Shown: in pieces, positions 49,501 through 61,321 of the stretch
Layout of the letters: every line of letters begins with the position of its first letter
Numbering within the stretch: position 1 is the stretch's first letter
DNA from: Pratylenchus scribneri
Lineage: Eukaryota; Nematoda; Chromadorea; Rhabditida; Pratylenchidae
DNA: 64,000 nt
NCBI GenBank assembly: GCA_030063045.1
Contig: JAQSEB010000017.1
Location: 124,001-188,000 of the forward strand
Direction: 5' to 3'
Position numbers and translations under genes: made by a program
Notes under the pieces: generated by a model
The model's input: only the letters and a program-made list of their open reading frames with translations
Database searches by the model: none
Told to the model about the DNA's origin: nothing

Positions 49501-52500
49501 TAAGTGGTCAGTTGGGAAATAGGAATTAATTGAATTGGAAGGGAAATTATTAAAATCAGCAAATAAAATAATAATTTGCAAAAAAAAATTAAATTAAATT
49601 AAAATTCAATATCTAATCATAGCACTAAAAATTATTTTAAAACAATAGAAATGAATGGAAAAATTTTGTTAAAAAATGCCATTATTTAATTCGGACGCTT
49701 TAAGGTTATTTTTAATTATATGTAGTTGTTATTTCAGTTGATTTATATTTACTTAGACATATTTTTGGTAAAAATAGATATTTTCGGATTTATTTTTATC
49801 ATAATTCAGCATCCTAAAATTATAGGTGAAGAAAGCTTTTAAATAATTCAATTCTTATTTATTTTAAATTAAATTTTAAATAATAATATGACAAATTGCT
49901 ATAAACTCTTCTTTATCATATCATAAATTTATTTAATTACCCTCTTAGATGCACATTCCGATGATGGAAGGCGACAAATTCTATTCAATTTTTTGGGCAA
50001 TTTTGAGCGCATTGCAAATGTTTTCAGTGGAATTGGTCCTCGCGGAATGAAAATTCAATCCAAAGATTATGCCCATTTTGTAAAGGGGAAAGCAGTACAA
50101 AAAATGGAAAGTCCCAATGAACAACGTTTACACATTGCACTTCCAGAGCCATTGGCAGAGGCCAAAAATTTGAGCATGCTTCAACTTATTGGCGCAGGTC
50201 AGGGGCAAGTTGGTGCGAACGATTATAACTTATTTGGGTCGGAATCGGAACCGATTTTGAAGACTTTGGAAATATGACATATTGCTATTCAATTATATAA
50301 ATTTTTATTTGGATAATCATTAATTGGTGAACATAAGCTGAAAAAAACTAAAAATACCCATAAATCCATGAATTTTGAAACAAACTAAATAAAATTTTTA
50401 TTTCGATAGCGAATTATTTTTTTCATTTGATTCCAAAATCATTAAATCGGTTCAGTTCTTGATGAGTTAGTATCGTTTGCGCCAAATAGGTTCAAATAGG
50501 AAAACAATTTTATAAAAATTCAAATTAGAACCGCAAAAGCCACCTACTAGTTTCAAATTATTACAACGAAAGCCGCAAGCAACTGAAGCACCAAAAGAAA
50601 AAGTAAAATGGGCTGATATGACTTCCGATTCTGACAATTCGGACAATGAAGGAAAGGGAGAAAGGAAAAATGTAGAAATTCAAATTGTTGAGAATGGAAA
50701 TGAAAACCAGCAAATTGAAGAAATTGGCGGCAATAAAAGTAATTTAATATAAATGCTATATCTACGGTTTTGCGATTTACCTTCATATTTCATTAAAATT
50801 CTCCCCCTCATCGCAAATTAATGTTAATATTTTAGTGCCGAAAATTTATGGGAGTTGCTATATTTTTTTACAATTTTAAATAAAGTAGAAATTCTCCTTC
50901 GCTTTCAAAAATTCTAAACACAAATACTGAAAACTAGACTTGTCTAATGTCTATTATTTAATAATATTTTAAGAAGAGACGGAAAAGAAGAATAAAAAGG
51001 AAAAAATTCAAATGAAAGAAGAGGCAACTTCCTCCAATATTCAGAAACCGAAAGAGAAGAAAAAGGTTAGATTTCAAATCACAACAGATGAAGAAGCTCT
51101 CTCAAATTCTCCATCAACCAATCAAAATGACGTTCCGCCGGTGGTTGATTTGGTAAGTAGCGGAAGCAGTGGCCCTGAAACTAGCAGCAAATCGAAAAAG
51201 AAAAAAGAAAAAAAGAAAAAGAAAAAAGCAGAAAAGGAATACGGCAAAGTTAAAATTTTAAAAAGAGATGAAAAGGAGGATGAAATAGATGAAATGGTCA
51301 CTTTGCCCTGCAATGAAATTGCGAAACAAAAAATGCATGATACCCATAAATTGCCTGCATTTGAAAGTAATAAAATATTCTAAAATTATACAAAAAATTT
51401 TTTTAGATTATTTCAATGACCAATTTTTATACAATAAAATTTTGGACATTTATGAAAAATTTATTGCGGAACAAAAATGGTCAACAGAGGATCATTTTTT
51501 CCTGACTATTGGAACATATTTGAACGAAATTGGTCACAAATTTAAGGCATTGGATGGGACAAAGCAGATCAAAATATTATTGCCAAATTCAATTGAGTGG
51601 GAACTGGTTGAGGAATTGAGAAGAGAATTGGCCAAATTAAAATTGAATGAAGAGAAGGAATGGAAATTTGAGGAACTGAATATTTTGATGACAAAATTGC
51701 ATGGCATTTTTACAAAATTACTTGCCCAAATTGAAGATTATAGTAGTGGTGGTGGAAAAGAAAAAGATGATGAAAATTTATATGATCAAAACTATTTGAG
51801 ACTGCAATTGAATTGGATTTGCTTTGCCAGAGCAATTTGTGAAGAGCAAAAATTAGAAAAAATTTGGTCGGTGAAAAGTATAACAAGGCAAATTTATAAT
51901 CGCGATTTTATTGTTTTAATTGGTCAACAGCCGATTATTGTTGTTGAACAAGGACAGAACAAAAATGAATATAAATTAAATGCATTGGAAAAGTTAAGAA
52001 CGCAATTCGAGAAAGAATATTTGATCCCATACAAACAAATGTTGGAGCAGAATGTAATTGGTAAGCAATTATTGTTTTATTTTATAAATATTCTCTTCGT
52101 TTTGTTTTAAAAAATTCCGCCTATTCTGATTTTAATAATTCCGCCTGTTCTGATTTCAATAATACCGCCTGTTCTGATTTTAATAATTCCGCCTGTTCTG
52201 ATTTTAATATTTCCGCCTGTTCTGATTTTAATAATTCCGCCTGTTCTGATTTTAATAATTCCGCCTGTTCTGATTTTAATATTTCCGCCTGTTTTGATTT
52301 TAATAATTCCGCCTGTTCTGATTTCAATAATTCCGCCTGTTCTGATTTTAATATTTCCGCCTGTTCTGATTTCAATAATTCCGCCTGTTCTGATTTCAAT
52401 AATTCCGCCTGTTCTGATTTTAATAATTCCGACTGTTCTGATTTTAATAATTCCGCCTGTTCTGATTTTAATAATTCCGCCTGTTCTGATTTTAATATTT

Positions 52501-55500
52501 CCGCCTGTTCTGATTTCAATAATTCCGCCTGTTATGATTTCAATAATTCCGCCTGTTCTGATTTCAATAATTCCGCCTGTTCTGATTTTAATAATTCCGC
52601 CTGTTCTGATTTTAATAATTCCGACTGTTCTGATTTCAATAATTCCGCCTGTTCTGATTTTAATAATTCCGCCTGTTCTGATTTTAATAATTCCGACTGT
52701 TCTGATTTCAATAATTCCGCCTGTTCTGATTTTAATAATTCCGCCTGTTCTGATTTTAATAATTCCGCCTGTTCTGATTTCAATAATTCTGCCTGTTCTG
52801 ATTTCAATAATTCCGCCTGTTCAGTTTTCAATAATTCCGCCTGTTCTGATTTCAATAATTCCGACTGTTCTGATTTCAATAATTCCGACTGTTCTGATTT
52901 CAATAATTCCGCCTGTTCTGATTTTAATAATTCCGCCTGTTCTGATTTCAATAATTCCGCCTGTTCTGTTTTCAATAATTCCGCCTGTTCTGATTTCAAT
53001 AATTCCGCCTGTTCTGATTTCAATAATTCCGCCTGTTCTGATTTTAATAATTCAGCCTGTTCTGATTTCAATAATTCCGTCTGTTCTGATTTCAATAATT
53101 CCGCCTTGTTTTGATTTCAATATTTCCGCCTGTTCTGATTTTAATAATTCTGCCTGTTCTGATTTTAATAATTCCGCCCTGCCTTTCAATGTTGTTCTCC
53201 TTTCGGATATCGAGCCAAATAAAAATAATGAATATTTGATTTGCGATATAATGTCAAAATTTCATAAGTTCGACCCTGATTTAATTCGGCCTATTTGCCC
53301 CAATTTAATTCCGCCTATTTGCCCCAATTTAATTCCGCCTATTTGCCCCAATTTAATTACACTTGTTTTGCCCTAATTAATGCACATGTTTTACACTAAA
53401 TAACTCGCGGTACTTGTATCTGGGTACAGATTCTTTATCCTCCAACTCTCAAAAAAATGACCTTAAATTACCCCCAAAATTGGTTTTATATGAGTATTAA
53501 ATAAGAATCTCAAACCCTAACTTCCTTTCAAATTAAGACCAGCAATTGTTGAATGAAAATTGGCAAACTAATTCTGCATCTAGAAATGCAATTCCCATCG
53601 GATTCAACAAATTGGCTCAGCAATTTCGTTGGAGCAGTGAACAAATTCGGCAGACAAGGAGCAGGACCCAACAAATTCGAGACACTGTCTACAATGTTGT
53701 TGTAAATGATGATGAGGATGAAGTGGAAGGACCGGGGAATCGACGGCGTCATCAACACATCGATTTTGCCATTAAGCGAATTGAACATATTATCACCACA
53801 ATTTGGGTACATTTAAATGACATTATTGAATAATTATTATCTAATTTTTAAGGCACCACAATCGACCCTAAAAATTGGTGGCTCTTATCAATTGGGTACA
53901 TGGACTCCCAGTTCTGACATCAATGCCATTTTGATTGCCTCAAAACGAGTTGGAAGAGCCCGCTTTTTTGGCAAGTCCACTTGCGAATCGAACCGATGGT
54001 GTTTGGACATTGATTCGTTGTTTTGTCAACTTTGTCAAGTAATTAAAAATTTCAATTTTTATACTATTTACGCTTATAATTTTTTCATTTAAAATTTGAA
54101 TTTCTTTTATTTTTATTTCTACATTGGTTACTATTTCCTTAAACAGGATTTTGAATTTTTAAAAGCCAAAAATGTTGGATCATATAGAAATATCTTTAAA
54201 TTTTTTCAATTTTTGACTCTACCTAATTTAAATATTCAAAAATTAATTCATAATAAAAATTATATTTTTAGAATAAAAATATATTCCACTTGATTCGTCA
54301 TCCGAACAATCATATTCCCCATATAAAATTCACATATTGTACCCATTTTGAACGGCATCAAATGGACTTTGATCGTTCAAAATTGCCCGCATATCAATGT
54401 GCTCCGTTTGAATTGGTCCTCGTTTCATTGCCAGGCTATGGAATAATTTCCGAGAAAACACTGCAAAATACTCGACTTCTCATTGAACAATTTCGTGAAA
54501 ATGGCGAGGAGGACATTTATGAAATTGATTGGAACGATTCAAGGGCTGGCATGATTCATGCACTTTCTGGTTAGAAATTTATTTAAATTTGAAACTATTT
54601 TAAAAATAAATAAAATTAAGATTTAATGAAATTTCCTATAATTTGATTAACATCCAGATTATAATTTATTTATTCCTCCTGTCTATTCAGGCTATCAATT
54701 GAATGAATTTATTTTGGCAAAATTGTCCAATAAAAATATGCTTCGAGTATTCCGAATTTGTTTGGTTGCATTGAAGAAATGGGCTGAAAGTGAGTCATCA
54801 AAATCAGAATTAATATCTTTAGATTTATTGAGGGGAATACTTTACTTATTTAATATACTTCTCTGGGAGAATACTTTACTTATTTATGGAAGAATAAAAT
54901 TTTTACAAAAAACACATTAAGATTATGAAAATTTGTTTTTCCACTTGATTCAGTGAATAACCATGTAATTAAAAAATGAGAATTTTAAATAAATTTAATT
55001 ATTTATATTGCCAAATAAATATTATTGTAACTATGAAATGTTAATGTTTCGGAATTGGGTTAAGCAAATGCTCTGTCTGTCACCTTCTAAAGCTGAAAAA
55101 ATGCAATTTATCACGGAAATTCTATATTAAAAATTTATTATTTCCATAAAAATAACTTGAAATTAAAATATTTTTTAATTCCATAATCCATTTGGCTCAT
55201 CTTTAATAAAAAATATCCATATCCAAGATAACCACATCTATGGTGGACAATACGGCTTTTTGAATGGTGCATCATTGGGTTTAATGCTACTCAAAATCCT
55301 CCTCCGCTTTCCGATCACACCGATGGTTCCATTCATTTTGGAACAATTCTTCACTCATTTCATCAATTGGCCATGGCCTATGCCAATTCAATTTGCCCCA
55401 TTGGGCGCGGATAAAACGGAGGCAAGTGAGAAAAAATTGGGCTGGCAAGCCGACAGGGAAAAGGGCCAAAAGCAAAAAATGTTGCAAATCAAAGTGCGGC

Positions 55501-58304
55501 ATGTGGAAGGATGGCATCTGCTGCCCACACTGACAATGCCAATCATTTCACCTTGTAAACCGGAAAGAAATGTGGCATACAGTGTGAATCATTCTACCCA
55601 ACAAATCATCCAGAGGCAATTGAAATTTGGTGAATAATTTTATAAAAAAAAAGAATATTTTTAGCCATTAAAAAAGTTTTTTTATTAAAGTTTTTTAGAT
55701 TTTTAAAATTCTGCCACAAATTTTAATTAACATATTTTTTGAAATTCATTTTTTTGTAGCCAAGAAAATTATAGTTTATGATTTTGGAATATAAAAATGA
55801 AAATTAAATTTTTTAAATTTTGCAGTTTAATAGTCACAAAAATTTTATTACGAGGACTTAAAATAGTCTCAATTCATTTTAAAATTTTGTTACTAGGCTT
55901 GGAAATGATTGAGAAGATCAGAGAACACCAACAAAATGGCCATGCCATTATCGAGCATGCTGATGTCAATGACAACAAATATTCATGGAAATCATTGCTG
56001 AATGACAAAAAATCATTTGGAGAAAAGGTTTTAAAATGAACAAATAAATTCAAAAAAATTTAAATTTTATAAATATTTTTTCAATATTATGAATAATTTT
56101 TATAAAATTTCTTTTTTATTTTCTATCTTGACAAATTTTAAATTGGCAACAAAAATAATTAATTTTGCATCACACACAATCTTTAAGGCAACATTACTAT
56201 TAGGCCATAACATAAATATAATAGTCTCATAGAACTATAATTCGGTTAAGAGATATTAAAGGCAAGGATTAAATTTGACACATTATTCTGACTTAAATTT
56301 TGCATCAAAAATAATTTTTTGCCAAAATAATTATTCCAAAGAATATTAGAATAAATTATTTAATCTTATAACAATTTGTAGATCTGATCGAGACGCGTCT
56401 TTTGACATTAATTTAAATTATTACTGAGCGAGTTAAACCGTTTAAAACATTTTCCAGTTTTGATTTTAATACTTTAATTTTGGGCAAAACCGGACATTTT
56501 ATATACCATTCGATGCCTCTTGATTAGATCTTCAAATTGGTATAATTTGTAGGGTTTTAATTTATTAGAAGTCAAAAAATTTTTGATAAAAAAATTTTTT
56601 TGATGCAAAAAATGTGATTTAAAAAAATATTTTCCAGAATATTTCCCTAATTAATTTTATAAAATTTTTCAGTACACCCATTACATTGTTTTCTATTGTT
56701 TTGCTAAAACATCGTCGGAATCGCCAGATCAACGGGACTTGGGCGAACAATTTTGCGGTGAATATGTTTTGTATCAACTTCGGCTACAGCTAATTTTTTC
56801 GGTCGAACGAAATCCAAGCACCGGCATTTTGCGATGCCACATTTTACCGAATAAGGAGAAACAACAGAAGAAAAATTTGAATGAACTTTCACGAAAATTG
56901 ATTGCAGTGCCACCGGAATTCAGGCATTTTTAACGATTTTTTTTTCAAATAATAAAATAATTTTTTTCAAACTTTTGTTTTAATTTAATAAATAGCAAAA
57001 TCAAGTATTTATACATAATTTTTGGATATTTTGGGTAGAATGAAATTTGGCAAATGAAAATAAATTTTTCAAATGAATATTAATTTAAAAAGTTAACTAA
57101 TTTGGCGGAGTTGATTAAAAAATTAATGGATTTGGTTAGAAATTGCAAAAAAGTTGAGAATAAAATTTTTAGAAAAACAGACCAAAATCGAAAATATTTT
57201 CGACCATAGCTTCTGTCTTAAATGTTTGGATCAATCATTTTTACATCAAAATGCCCTATAGAAAAATGATAAAAAGTTTATTAATAAGTTGAAAAATAAA
57301 TTAAAATATTGCTAATAAAATGACAGTCAATGCCAAAAATTCAGGCGCAAATATTCTCACATCCTATCTCAAAAAATTGATCACTTTTAGAATTTTCAAA
57401 TATTAAATTTAAATAAAATAATTTTTACACAGATGGAATTCTTTGAATCGTTATTGGGTTATTGGATTGGAATTTGCTGATTATGCTGCTACCGAACAAT
57501 TGGAAAATTGGCTGAATAAAAGTCAATATGGATTTGTGGAGAAATTCATTCAAGATTATTTCATATTTTCAATGAGAAAGGTAAAGATGTAGATGAAAAT
57601 TATTTTTATAATATTTTATTTTTTTAGTTATAAATAAATTTATTAGAATTTTAAATTTCTTAAAGTTGAAAAATTATTTTAAAAATGTATTCGATTATCT
57701 CAAAAATATCAAATGAAAACCAGTTTGAGATTCAATTTTAATTTATTAAATGATTGAAGTGATTTAAATGTTAAAATGATTTGACTTTTAATATGGATTT
57801 GTGGCAATTTTAAGCATCTTAAGTAAGCCGAGTTAATTTAGGTCAATTTTTGCTTCGCTAAATCCTAACCGAATAAAAAAAATTTAGTTGCAGTTATCCT
57901 GTAATAATTTTAATCATTACTTCATTAATAATATTGGAATAATTTATTTTTTTGGAATCTGAATAATTTTTAATCAACCAGTTTATAAATTACAGAGATC
58001 TTTCATTAATAAAAATAAGCAAACGGAGTAAATTTTTCAAATTGCCAAAAATTTTTTTATTTTACATTTTAAATATTAAATAAAAAAAATTAAAATATTT
58101 CATTATTATTTTCAGCATAGCAAAGCGGAAATCTACAAAAAATTGGCAAATATACATTTGTATGCAAAATTTGTGCCCGCCGAAGAACTTGGCCAATGGT
58201 AATTATTAATTTATATTTTTATTTAAACATTTAAAATTCCAACATAATTCAGGATCATCGGAAGTCAAATTTGGCGTCCTAAAGAACAAAAGAATTTGAA
58301 TTAA
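40578..58304 (+). CDS. Copy 3 of tandem gene: signal-like N-terminus plus poly(A) polymerase-like C-terminus (27 exons, 2357 aa)
   Basis: Exons: 40578-40665, 41043-41125, 41174-41402, 42565-42889, 43500-43732, 44014-44643, 44991-45299, 46317-46622, 46703-46793, 46837-47087, 47504-48046, 48561-48837, 49223-49506, 49949-50197, 50529-50738, 50974-51366, 51407-52060, 53538-53806, 53853-54038, 54272-54569, 54691-54789, 55228-55629, 55897-56027, 56673-56923, 57433-57580, 58116-58198, 58253-58304. The phase pattern is identical to the other copies (7074 nt). Exons 20-27 are the most diverged of the three copies. Exon 25 lacks 18 bp relative to copies 1 and 2, removing six residues (GKDGYY in copy 1) just after the WVIGLEF strand of the RNA-binding domain. 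Introns 10 and 24 use GC donors. The last intron is only 54 bp and intron 25 lacks the 1.16-kb insertion found in the other copies. Confidence 0.8.
41544..41904. mobile_element. Foldback element, intron 3 of copy 3 (orthologue of 21200)
   Basis: The 361-bp element is flanked by the perfect 8-bp duplication ATTGAAAG (41536-41543 and 41905-41912). The arms carry CCGACACTTGCGGACG and its complement. It sits at the same site as the copy 2 element, so it predates the last duplication. Confidence 0.78.
42030..42431. mobile_element. Foldback element, type GGTGCTA...GACCCCG, intron 3 of copy 3
   Basis: The 402-bp orthologue of 21682-22084, with the same 8-bp duplication GGTGGGAC (42022-42029 and 42432-42439), the same arms and the same palindromic core. 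It differs from the copy 2 element at several sites. Confidence 0.85.
45420..46210. repeat. Minisatellite, ~24-bp unit, intron 7 of copy 3
   Basis: Orthologous to the copy 2 array at 25842-26475 but about 150 bp longer, consistent with about six extra units. Units read CCAAATTAATTCCGCCTATTTTGA with TTTCTCC, TTTATCC and TTTGATCC variants. Confidence 0.93.
52115..53355. repeat. Minisatellite, 24-bp unit, intron 17 of copy 3
   Basis: Orthologous to the copy 2 array, with the same unit and overall length and the same terminal CCAATTTAATTCCGCCTATTTGCC units. A few units have been exchanged, for example around 52600-52700 relative to 32870-32960. Confidence 0.95.
53538..58304 (+). other. Poly(A) polymerase-homologous module of copy 3 (exons 18-27)
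   Basis: It carries the same family motifs: GSYQLG with SSDINAI in exon 19 (53853-54038), the central-domain YGGQYGFLNG and NWPWPMP segments in exon 22 (55228-55629), YTHYIVFYCF-like start of exon 24 (56673), and WVIGLEF in exon 25 (57433-57580). From exon 20 onward it carries scattered substitutions relative to copies 1 and 2 while remaining open. A six-residue in-frame deletion lies in exon 25. The Asp-x-Asn substitution is shared with the other copies. Confidence 0.87.
56370..56570. mobile_element. Degenerate foldback core in intron 23 of copy 3
   Basis: AATTTGTAGATCTGATCGAGACGC near 56370 and CGATGCCTCTTGATTAGATC near 56512 form a degraded inverted pair of the same palindromic core as the 21682 family. 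The outer arms are not recognisable. Copies 1 and 2 lack it. Confidence 0.55.
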
Positions 58305-59197
58305 AATTAAATGTAATATTCTAATTTGACTGATTTTTAAATTTACGAACTATTATTCAATTTTTAATCTTTTGCTAGTAAAAATTAATTCAGCTGATAA
58401 ATTTTTATTGCAAATTTAAAATGGCAAATGACTCGAAAATTACCTTTAATTTTTTTCACCAAAAGAAATGGAAAAAAATTACTTGTTTTTAATTGAAATT
58501 TCATGGGAATTCATGTACAATGATTCGGTTTATCTTGTTGCGATTTGACTAAAATCAGTACCGAAAGTTTTCATAAATAAATTTGAATTGATTGGATCTA
58601 TTATCATATTATTTATTTTGGTTTAAGGATTAAAATAACGGTACTCTAATCTTATAGCTGGTTTTTATTTTTATCAGGTGGACTTTCTTGGATGTGCGAT
58701 TGATATTTCATTCGAAAGAGGTTGGATAAAATTAATCAGAAGTCAGGTTTAAAAGTTATTGAGTCATAAAAAGTGAAAAGATGAATTTTGGGTGGAAATT
58801 CGAAAAAATTTTGAAATTTTTAATAGTCAATTATAGCTGAATCGACTTGAGCGGATGAATAGAATCCGAATCTGCCATCGATTTCACATAAGACCCAAAA
58901 ATAAAAAATTATGGCAATTTTTGCTTTCTCAGATAAATAGGTAGTTTAGAGTACTTATGTATGGCTCATAATATGTTAGGGGTTAAGGTAGGTATGTTTG
59001 GTGTCTTTAAGAAGTAGTTCGATTGGCCAAATTATATGGCCTAAAAGGATAAATTTTTGTTGCGATTTTTTTCAATTTCAGCAATTTTTGCAAATTAAAT
59101 ACCAATTATATTTATTTATTTTTTTAATAATAGCTAATAATAATAGATGCCGCAAAATTCCCTATAAAACTGAGTTGGATATGATTTTAGTCAATAA
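58305..59197. other. Downstream flank of copy 3
   Basis: A+T-rich sequence without a supportable gene. Segments around 58960-59160 resemble the spacer after copies 1 and 2 (for example TTGGCCAAATTATATGGCCTAAA, also near 19126), so it is the diverged equivalent of that spacer. Confidence 0.5.
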
Positions 59198-59708
59198 CAG
59201 GGGTGCCATAATACCACATAAATACGGCATTTGCCGTATTTTTGATAGCTCTGCCGTACTTTTGCCGTATATTTGTTCATGCCGTATTTTTGCCGTAGTT
59301 TCACAAATCATACCAAGTTAATAAAATTCACTAAATTTTCCACTGCGCGGCTATTTTTGGCTTAAATTTTCCGCTGCGCGGCTATTTTTAGGTCAAATTT
59401 GGCTTAAATTTTCCGCTGCGCGGCTATTTCTGACTAAAATTTTGCCCAAACAAGCCATTTTTGAATTAAACGTGTGATTTTTAAAGCATAAGCCATCTTT
59501 ATTTCACAGCCTAAATTGCTTATCACAAGTTAGATATATAAAAAAAACTTATTTTAAAAACATTTATATTGCATTTGCATTTTAAAACGTTTTTAAACAT
59601 GCCGTATTTTTGCCGTATTTTAAAAAAATTTCGCCGTATTTTTGCCGTATTTTTTCGAATTTTTTGAGGGAAATGCCACATTTTTGTGTTTTGGAGATGG
59701 CAGCCCTG
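59198..59708. mobile_element. hAT-like MITE with CAGGG ends downstream of copy 3
   Basis: The 511-bp element has terminal repeats CAGGGGTGCCAT and ATGGCAGCCCTG (one mismatch as complements) and a perfect 8-bp duplication GTCAATAA (59190-59197 and 59709-59716). Near both ends it has direct runs of GCCGTATTTTT, and in the middle three units of TTCCGCTGCGCGGCTATTT-type sequence (about 59338-59430). No transposase is encoded. The CAGGG ends and 8-bp duplication fit the hAT superfamily. Confidence 0.85.
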
Positions 59709-61321
59709 GTCAATAATCATAAAATGTTCTCCAATTTCATATTACACCTTCAAATAGTGCCCACTGGGAAATTATCCCACAAATATTTTGAGCTTTTCAT
59801 TTTCAAATTTCCTCCCAAAATTTTTGATTTTAGAAAAAAGACATTTGTCCAGTCCTTTTGGTTTCATCTCTCTCTTTCTTCATTGAGTGAGTTGAATGAG
59901 CCATATGTGAGCTGCTGGCTGATTGCTGAAATGCTGATTTAAAATAATCTAACACCAAAATGTTGCCCAATATTCCCATTCATTTTTCCTTTTACAAATT
60001 AATCATTGGGAATAATTTAAAAGATACTAAATTTAATTAAAATTCCAAAATCTACAAAAATTGAATTTAGTTTTTTTTTAAATTAAATTTTGAATTTGTA
60101 GTCGTTTAAGACAATTTTTATAATTTTGAATTTTTAGAAAAATACAATTTTGATGATTAATTTTCTCCACAATATGGAATATAATAAATATGCCTAATTC
60201 TGAATCAAATGATTAACTTTAATATCTGAAAATAATAGTCGATCAATTTCTGGAACCAAATGATATAATCCATTAAAAAATTGTTTATATTTGTTTTTTG
60301 TAATCCAAATTATTTAATTTTTAAAATTGAATTTTTATTTCAAAAACATCCCTCTCTATTATTATCGAACCCAATTTTTGTGAGATTTACTTTTTTGACG
60401 GACCCGACAATCATTTTTTGGTGAGGATTGTCCCCCACAAAAATGAATATTGCTACAGGCATTTTTTAACAATCCACAAATTCAGTATTACCGTATTTAT
60501 ATTTTCATTCTCCTTTCTTCCCAAATGAACCTACGACCGATTGAAAAATTCTAAATTAAAAAATGTTTAAACAACACAAAAAATTAATTAACTAATTATT
60601 ATGTTTTTAGAAGGACATTTTGATTTTTTTTTAAATAATATAATTTAATAAATTGATCATTTTTATATTTCACAGGCACCTCTCTTTTCTCTTTCTATCG
60701 CCCCATTTTTGTGAGATTTACTTTTTTTGATCGACACGCGAATCATTTTTGGTGAGGATCCCACAAAAATGGATGTTACTGTTAGCATTTTAATTAACAA
60801 TCCACAAATCCAGTTCGATGATTCACATTCACAGAGAGGAAAGAGGAAGCGTGCATTTTGAATTCACAATGCCTCGTGGCGCGCATCGTTTTTAAGTATT
60901 TATCTCTGCGCATTTGTTTATTTGCCCCCAAACACCAGATCATTCTGTGAAATTCGTCAATCCGTCCACATCCACATTTCCACAGCAGCAGCCATATTTC
61001 ACTCCTATCCAGGAGCCCATATATTTCCTTTGTTGTTATTAAAAAAAATTGCGGTAAATTTACCTATTGTCATATGTTAACAATTAACATCACACTGTAA
61101 ATGTCAATCGTGTACAAGTTGAAAACTCAAAAAAATTTCTTCATCTTTTTATACAATAATATCAACTTATAGGAGGAAAACATTTTATTGCCAAAATTTA
61201 AAATTTTTATCGAAAGTTTAAAATTTTTAAATGCTTGAATTTATTAGGCCTTTTAATCTTTACCATTAGATAGAATTCTTTGAGTCGCATCGGGTGACGA
61301 AATAATTATTGATGTTTATAT
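59709..61321. other. Intergenic, no gene recognised; one duplicated ~140-bp block
   Basis: Two diverged copies of one block lie at about 60349-60490 and 60676-60812. Both contain TTTTTGTGAGATTTACTTTTTT, then AATCATTTTTGGTGAGGAT, CCACAAAAATG and AACAATCCACAAAT. From about 60830 to 61030 the sequence is less A+T-rich with C-rich runs, which could be a promoter or untranslated region, but I cannot place exons. Confidence 0.4.

Noticed and set aside
58998..59942. Short frames of 107 and 110 aa
   Set aside because: They cross the ends of the hAT-like MITE and its GCCGTATTTTT runs, so they are chance frames.
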